DNA from: Glandiceps talaboti
Taxonomy: Eukaryota; Hemichordata; Enteropneusta; Spengelidae
Direction of reading: 5' to 3'
Assembly: GCF_964340395.1 (NCBI RefSeq)
Contig: NC_135550.1
Coordinates: forward strand, 18,788,984 to 18,804,175
Length of the DNA: 15,192 nucleotides
Notes under the pieces: generated by a model
Seen by the model: only the letters and a program-made list of their open reading frames with translations
What the model was told of the DNA's origin: nothing
Database searches by the model: none
Made by a program: the position numbers and the translations under genes
Shown here: piece by piece, positions 1 to 15,192 of the stretch
How positions within the stretch are numbered: position 1 is the first letter of the stretch
Layout of the letters: every line of letters starts with the position of its first letter

Positions 1-69
1 CGGGGGACAGTCGTTTAAGGACAGCTATTGATGTTACTGTACAAAATGTAAGGGAGTGCCAACAGTAAG

Positions 70-75
70 TATAAA
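70..75 (+). promoter_or_regulatory. TATA-like box of the carboxypeptidase gene
   Basis: TATAAA occurs here, 78 bases upstream of the start codon. If it is used, transcription would begin near position 100, giving a 5' UTR of about 50 bases. An inverted CCAAT motif (ATTGG, about 113-117) lies too close to the start to act as an upstream box. This rests on motif and spacing only; AT-rich DNA produces such hexamers by chance. Confidence 0.35.
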
Positions 76-152
76 TTTCGTACCAAACAGTTTAATTACC
101 ACAACCTGTTCTATTGGTATCGGAACTGACACAGTTGATGATACAGATCAAG

Positions 153-11534
<11,382 letters not shown>

Positions 11535-11594
11535 GGAGTCTAAAATGCCACATATACAACTGATTCTGTAATTTATATATAATTAAGTTATAGA

Positions 11595-11607
11595 AATATA
11601 CAATAAG
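11595..11607 (+). terminator. Weak polyadenylation-signal candidates
   Basis: AATATA (11595-11600) and AATAAG (11602-11607) are variant hexamers 60-75 bases after the stop. No canonical AATAAA occurs before 12544 and no ATTAAA before 12030, so a variant signal or a long 3' UTR would be needed. Confidence 0.25.
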
Positions 11608-11656
11608 ATGAATGATATTGCAAAATGACGACTCTCTGTCCATTTGTGTGAATGAT

Positions 11657-12634
11657 AAACCTCCCACAATGGTCAGGCATAATGCGGATTCAAGGGTCGT
11701 CAAGTTATTCAAAATACCAAAAAGTACAGAAATACGAGATAGTATCTCGTGCCCACGACATAATTTTTGAAACACTTTAACACATCCTAAGGAGTCCTAA
11801 TTTCTGATTGGAAAATACCTTGAGTGCCATGGCCACATAGTTAATCAATTTTGTTTCTCCAATATTCTAGTGAATGATGACTCAATCATTGAATATCAAT
11901 GTCCAACTACTCACTTTATTTGTCATTTCGCTTACATCTTAGCTTGTGACAGAAAACAGATAGTGATACCCAGAAATTATTCGCGCATTTTGAATTTCGC
12001 GCAATTTCGCGCTTGATCGTGAACAGGATATTAAAACTGCATGCTTGTATTTTATTTTGAGACGAAAGTCAGCCTTGTAACATCATTTTCATACGATGTT
12101 ACTACTGTTACTGTGAATATTGTGAGTATGTCAGTCATCTCACGTAAATTCATCTCAGTGAAAACTTGTCGCCAAAAGTTTCGTCAAATCAATTGTTTTG
12201 TAGCCAACTGGAGTTTCTATTCTATTCCCAAAAGATGCATAACAGAGACACTGATGTGATTTGATGATCTTTTCCCCAAACGTGTGACTGTAGCACATTG
12301 ACGCCTGTTTGTTGACTGCTCCTGCTTTGAGGGTGAGCTTTGACTGCTTCCAAACTTTCGTATTTTGTCATATGGTAACTTGTCTACTTAAATTGTACAA
12401 ATTAACACCAACAATACATTTGTCACAAATCACCACTGTTACAGTGTGTTAATTTCGCAGTTGCAACAATAGAGGACTGTAATAGCATGAATAGCGAATT
12501 TGCAAACCCGCCATGTTGAATGTTGCATCATGGGAAATGTGATAATAAATACTCATCAATTAGCATTATAAACAATGTTGATACATTGTTTGTAACCACA
12601 AATAATCCATAACCCTGACCATTGTGGGAGGTTT
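11657..12634 (+). mobile_element. Candidate non-autonomous DNA transposon with 21-base inverted ends
   Basis: AAACCTCCCACAATGGTCAGG at 11657-11677 is perfectly inverted at 12614-12634. Both ends are preceded, reading outward, by an A-run of different length and GAT. The 978-base interior encodes nothing transposase-like. It includes a short repeat of TTTCGCGC motifs (about 11980-12013) and a small hairpin, AAACAATG with CATTGTTT (about 12571-12592). A clear target-site duplication was not found. Confidence 0.5.
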
Positions 12635-12850
12635 TTTTTATCGGTAGCTCCAGATTAGGTATTACGATAACCACGGATAAGCCCAAAGTCATTTGCATCT
12701 GAGCATGGTCAGTCTGGATTGGAAGTTCCCTATTGACGGATGCTCACGAAGCCATACTGCCCATCAATCAGTGTCAAATTCCATTGTTCTCAACACATTG
12801 TTAATGTTCATAAAAAACATTGACTGCCTCGCAGTAAAATTTCGAACTCA
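12635..12850 (+). other. Spacer, no recognised feature
   Basis: Sequence between the two candidate elements; no coding exon or structured repeat was seen. Confidence 0.5.
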
Positions 12851-13174
12851 AACTTTCATTTCTGAATGACATTTTTCAACTCAACTTTCCATTTTTACCT
12901 CCCGTAAGGGTACGGGAGGTATTAAAAGGGGAAGGTGTGTCTGAATGTTGAACTGTGAAATACAATGTTGAACTGAGAAATAGAATGTCGAATTGTGGAA
13001 TCCTGAAATCAAATGTGTAACTGTGAAATTGGGTTTAGAAGAATGAGTAGTCGAATGAAACAGGAAGCATAGTAATCGAATGTCGAACTGTACAATTAGA
13101 ATACAGAATTAAACATGGAAAATAGAATACAAAATTAAAGTTGAGTTGTAAAATTTCATTCAGAAATGAAAGTT
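12851..13174 (+). mobile_element. Fold-back element with 38-base inverted ends
   Basis: 12851-12888 (starting AACTTTCATTTCTGAATGA) is inverted at 13137-13174 (ending TCATTCAGAAATGAAAGTT) with about three mismatches. Directly inside the left arm is the end motif of the dispersed element family, TTTTTACCTCCCGTAAGGG. Downstream sequence is a degenerate periodic repeat. It may be a rearranged member of the family found in introns 3 and 7. Confidence 0.5.
12896..12921 (+). repeat. Perfect 11-base hairpin
   Basis: TACCTCCCGTA (12896-12906) and TACGGGAGGTA (12911-12921) are exact inverse complements around AGGG. They look like the two ends of the dispersed element family brought together. Confidence 0.9.
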
Positions 13175-13270
13175 CAGTTGGTTAATTGCATTCAGTTTTG
13201 GAATGACGAATTGTAAAATGGAATATAGAACAGAAAAATAGATATTTGAGTTGTAAAATTGAAATAAGAA
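12945..13270 (+). repeat. Degenerate short-period repeat (GAATGTTGAACTGTGAAAT type)
   Basis: Variants of a roughly 20-base motif such as GAATGTTGAACTGTGAAAT, GAATGTCGAATTGTGGAAT and GAATACAGAATTAAACATGG follow each other loosely. Spacing is irregular, which suggests an old, eroded tandem array. Confidence 0.55.
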
Positions 13271-13329
13271 TAGCAAAATGAGGAGTTGTAATTTTGTCAT
13301 GGATTGGACACCATTGCCACGTCATTTAA

Positions 13330-13554
13330 GAGACGAGATCACGCGAGAATTTGGGACGCGACTTCACTAAAACCAACGGAAGTTACCGTACACCGTCTGC
13401 AAACAGGGCTATCTTGGCAGTAATGTTTGTTCTGATGAGCGTGAATGTCACATCGAGTGATCAGTTACCCATCTACATTTATACCTACTTCACTTCAATG
13501 TCGACAGACGATCCCACAAAAATGTACCTCTCAGCAGGCGACTATATAATATAA
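13330..13554 (+). pseudogene. Possible Cys-loop ion-channel relic: second transmembrane segment
   Basis: The frame reads NRAILAVMFVLMSVNV then TSSDQLP (codons about 13399-13467). This resembles the pore-lining TM2 of Cys-loop receptors, consensus R-x-x-L-x-V-x-x-(L/V)-L-x-M followed after the helix by LP. The stretch after LP (YIYTYFTSM) is only loosely like the usual VSYxxAxDxY. No TM1 or TM3 is found next to it. It could be a chance hydrophobic frame; the case rests partly on a second receptor-like relic 400 bases away on the other strand. Confidence 0.25.
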
Positions 13555-13885
13555 ACTGCTCAATGTGCGACTGGCGATGGTATTTACACGTATTCAAGGG
13601 CATGCAATGAAACACGACGGCGTGATACATTGTACAACGATAATGCATGGCAGACGTAGACCTCACTGTGCTTCTCTTTAGTGACATGTCATGCGTTCAT
13701 TTTGACGATGGTACCGATCGTTATCTCGTTATCAGGAGAAAGTGGCTCAACTCGGGAAAAATCACTGTATAAACAAGTTTTGCCTCTGAACACAACCAAA
13801 TTCACTTTCAATTATCAATAGATTACAAATATTTGTGGAAGGAACGTTAGCAAATGCCCAGCTCGCTAAATAGTTCAACACATAC

Positions 13886-14091
13886 CCCTCTCCGAATTCA
13901 TAGACTTCGATACTTGACGTGCGATCATATGGTAAATTTTCCATTTTTAGGCTGCAGTGCATCATCACATCCTGGTACGCGTACATATAATCATGGCTGT
14001 ATAAGATAATGTCGTCAAGATCATCGCTATAATAAAGCCGTGTTGGCATGTATTTTATTTCCAGCAAAATTCCACAATATATCAAGCTGCC
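13886..14091 (-). pseudogene. Possible Cys-loop ion-channel relic: extracellular Cys-loop segment
   Basis: The minus-strand frame reads DVMMHCSLKMENLPYDRTSS then IEVYEFGEG. In Cys-loop receptors two Cys enclose 13 residues, with Pro at +8 and Asp at +10 from the first. Here the first Cys, Pro +8 and Asp +10 are all in place, but position +14 is Ser instead of Cys. Candidate splice sites flank it: cag before 14091 and gtatgt from 13885 down. No neighbouring receptor exons were recognised. The missing Cys and isolation suggest a relic or a very divergent exon. Confidence 0.35.
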
Positions 14092-14339
14092 CTGAGTTTA
14101 CTTGCATGACTACATTGTCTGATTATTATTACAATTCATGAACGCTGGGTCGCGTTATATTAGTCGTCGTGACGCGGTGGGTCAGGTGTCCACAGGGACA
14201 AGGTTCTCGAGATATGCCGTGGAGTATTTTTTTTATCAGAATACAGTAAAATGTCGATAATATAGACGTGTTTAGGCAAATACATATTGAAGAGTGAAAA
14301 ATACTTTAGTTCTGTGATAGCACAAAGGCTATGGGAAGC

Positions 14340-14612
14340 CGTTCAGGCCAAAAGTATTTTTTTATTTTTGCTATAGTATTTTATATTTTTCGTACTTACA
14401 AACTAATTTTAACAGTTTATGTACTTTTATTCCATGTTCACATTATTTGAATTGAAATAAGTTTGCATTTATTTGAGAATATTGTTTTATTTTTCGTCAA
14501 ACCAGAATTATATAAAAATATATATTTTTTGTTAAAGTTTTTTATTTTATTTTTTAATTTAAAAAAAAAAATTTCAACTTTTTTTTTTTTTTTCTTCCCA
14601 ACTTTTTTTTTT
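14340..14612 (+). repeat. T-rich low-complexity region
   Basis: Long T runs and T/A-rich stretches, densest at 14525-14612, with A9 and T13-type runs. There is no coding content; open frames here are Lys/Phe-rich artefacts. Confidence 0.85.
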
Positions 14613-14632
14613 GGCCGAGTCTGATGACCAGC

Positions 14633-14665
14633 GCCTGTCACGAGTACGTCGTGCTCGTGACAGGC
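14633..14665 (+). repeat. 12-base-pair hairpin
   Basis: GCCTGTCACGAG (14633-14644) and CTCGTGACAGGC (14654-14665) are exact inverse complements around a 9-base loop, TACGTCGTG. It adjoins the T-rich region. Function unknown. Confidence 0.8.
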
Positions 14666-15192
14666 ATGTCCTTCGACATCCATTACGACGTGTTTCGGCG
14701 TCAAATACACCTTCTCATTACCTTCGAAATTGGTCACTCAAACATTATATTAGATCTCAAAACTGTTAATTTACGTGTGATAGTATCTGTTTTTTCCAAC
14801 AACCGCGACTTCAGCCGCGTACATACATGTGTACACCGTTACGTTAAGGTTATGACCGCATGTATGATATTACATGATCATGTAGTACGTAGGACACGAC
14901 ACGATCCATGTGCAAAGGGTAATGGTAGTTAATCTAAAACAACTAAAGTTTGTTGCATCAATAACAATTACATTCATTATTGTGAAACTGACCAGAATTG
15001 AAATAAGATGGTACACTATAATGTGAGCGTGAGCATAACAGCTTTAGGAACAAAAACGCGAGGAAAACGAACGCGTATTTCCAATGGGTCAGTCAGGTCA
15101 GGTACTACTTCTTGTGCGAGTGCACATGTTGACGTCGACCTGCTGTATTACATATCAACCTAAACCAGCTTCTATCGCCTTGTTATCATCAT
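14666..15192 (+). other. End of window, no recognised feature
   Basis: Open frames of about 55-100 codons occur on the + strand (near 14624-14932 and 15009-15180), but none shows a recognisable domain, signal peptide or paired splice sites. Confidence 0.5.

Noticed and set aside
13762-14085. Intact 107-residue protein on the minus strand
   Set aside because: The frame begins at TTG rather than ATG after an upstream stop. Only about 60 residues resemble a known family, so it is reported as a possible exon relic.
14620-14670. Second hammerhead ribozyme starting at CTGATGA (14621)
   Set aside because: A strong hairpin follows, but there is no GAAA after it and no matching stem III or cleavage site.
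14624-14932. 102-codon open frame at the end of the window
   Set aside because: It starts within a hairpin sequence, has no recognisable domain and no splice or promoter context; chance is sufficient.

Overview
The window is genomic DNA from a multicellular animal. One gene on the + strand is split into ten short exons by GT-AG introns of 0.4-2.6 kb, and the introns are AT-rich and full of microsatellites and dispersed repeats. The intron-rich gene, the tRNA-derived SINE and the repeat style suggest a marine invertebrate (deuterostome or lophotrochozoan). I cannot place it further from the sequence.

Bases 153-11534 hold what looks like a complete gene for a secreted prepro-metallocarboxypeptidase of family M14A (pancreatic carboxypeptidase A/B type). 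Joining the ten exons gives 1269 bases, that is 422 residues plus a stop, with the frame preserved at every junction. The protein has a signal peptide, a propeptide and a catalytic domain with all expected zinc ligands and catalytic residues. The residue that sets side-chain preference (position 255 in bovine CPA numbering) is Arg. This suggests an enzyme that trims acidic C-terminal residues rather than a typical A or B enzyme. A TATA-like box and a good start context lie just upstream.

The introns carry most of the unusual structure. Intron 1 holds two oppositely oriented minisatellite arrays (about 960-1810). Introns 3 and 7 each hold a copy of one dispersed repeat family with inverted ends and internal tandem units of about 145 bases; the second copy ends 19 bases before exon 8. 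Intron 7 also holds a 143-base near-perfect palindrome between two (TA)n tracts. Its right arm matches the core of a type I hammerhead ribozyme. Intron 8 has a (CA)n tract and a fold-back sequence, and intron 9 has a tRNA-derived SINE.

Downstream of the gene (11535-15192) I find no intact gene. There is a candidate TIR-flanked non-autonomous element (11657-12634), a second fold-back element (12851-13174), and two weak relics resembling pieces of a Cys-loop ligand-gated ion channel, one on each strand (about 13330-14091). The end of the window is T-rich low-complexity DNA and unrecognised sequence.
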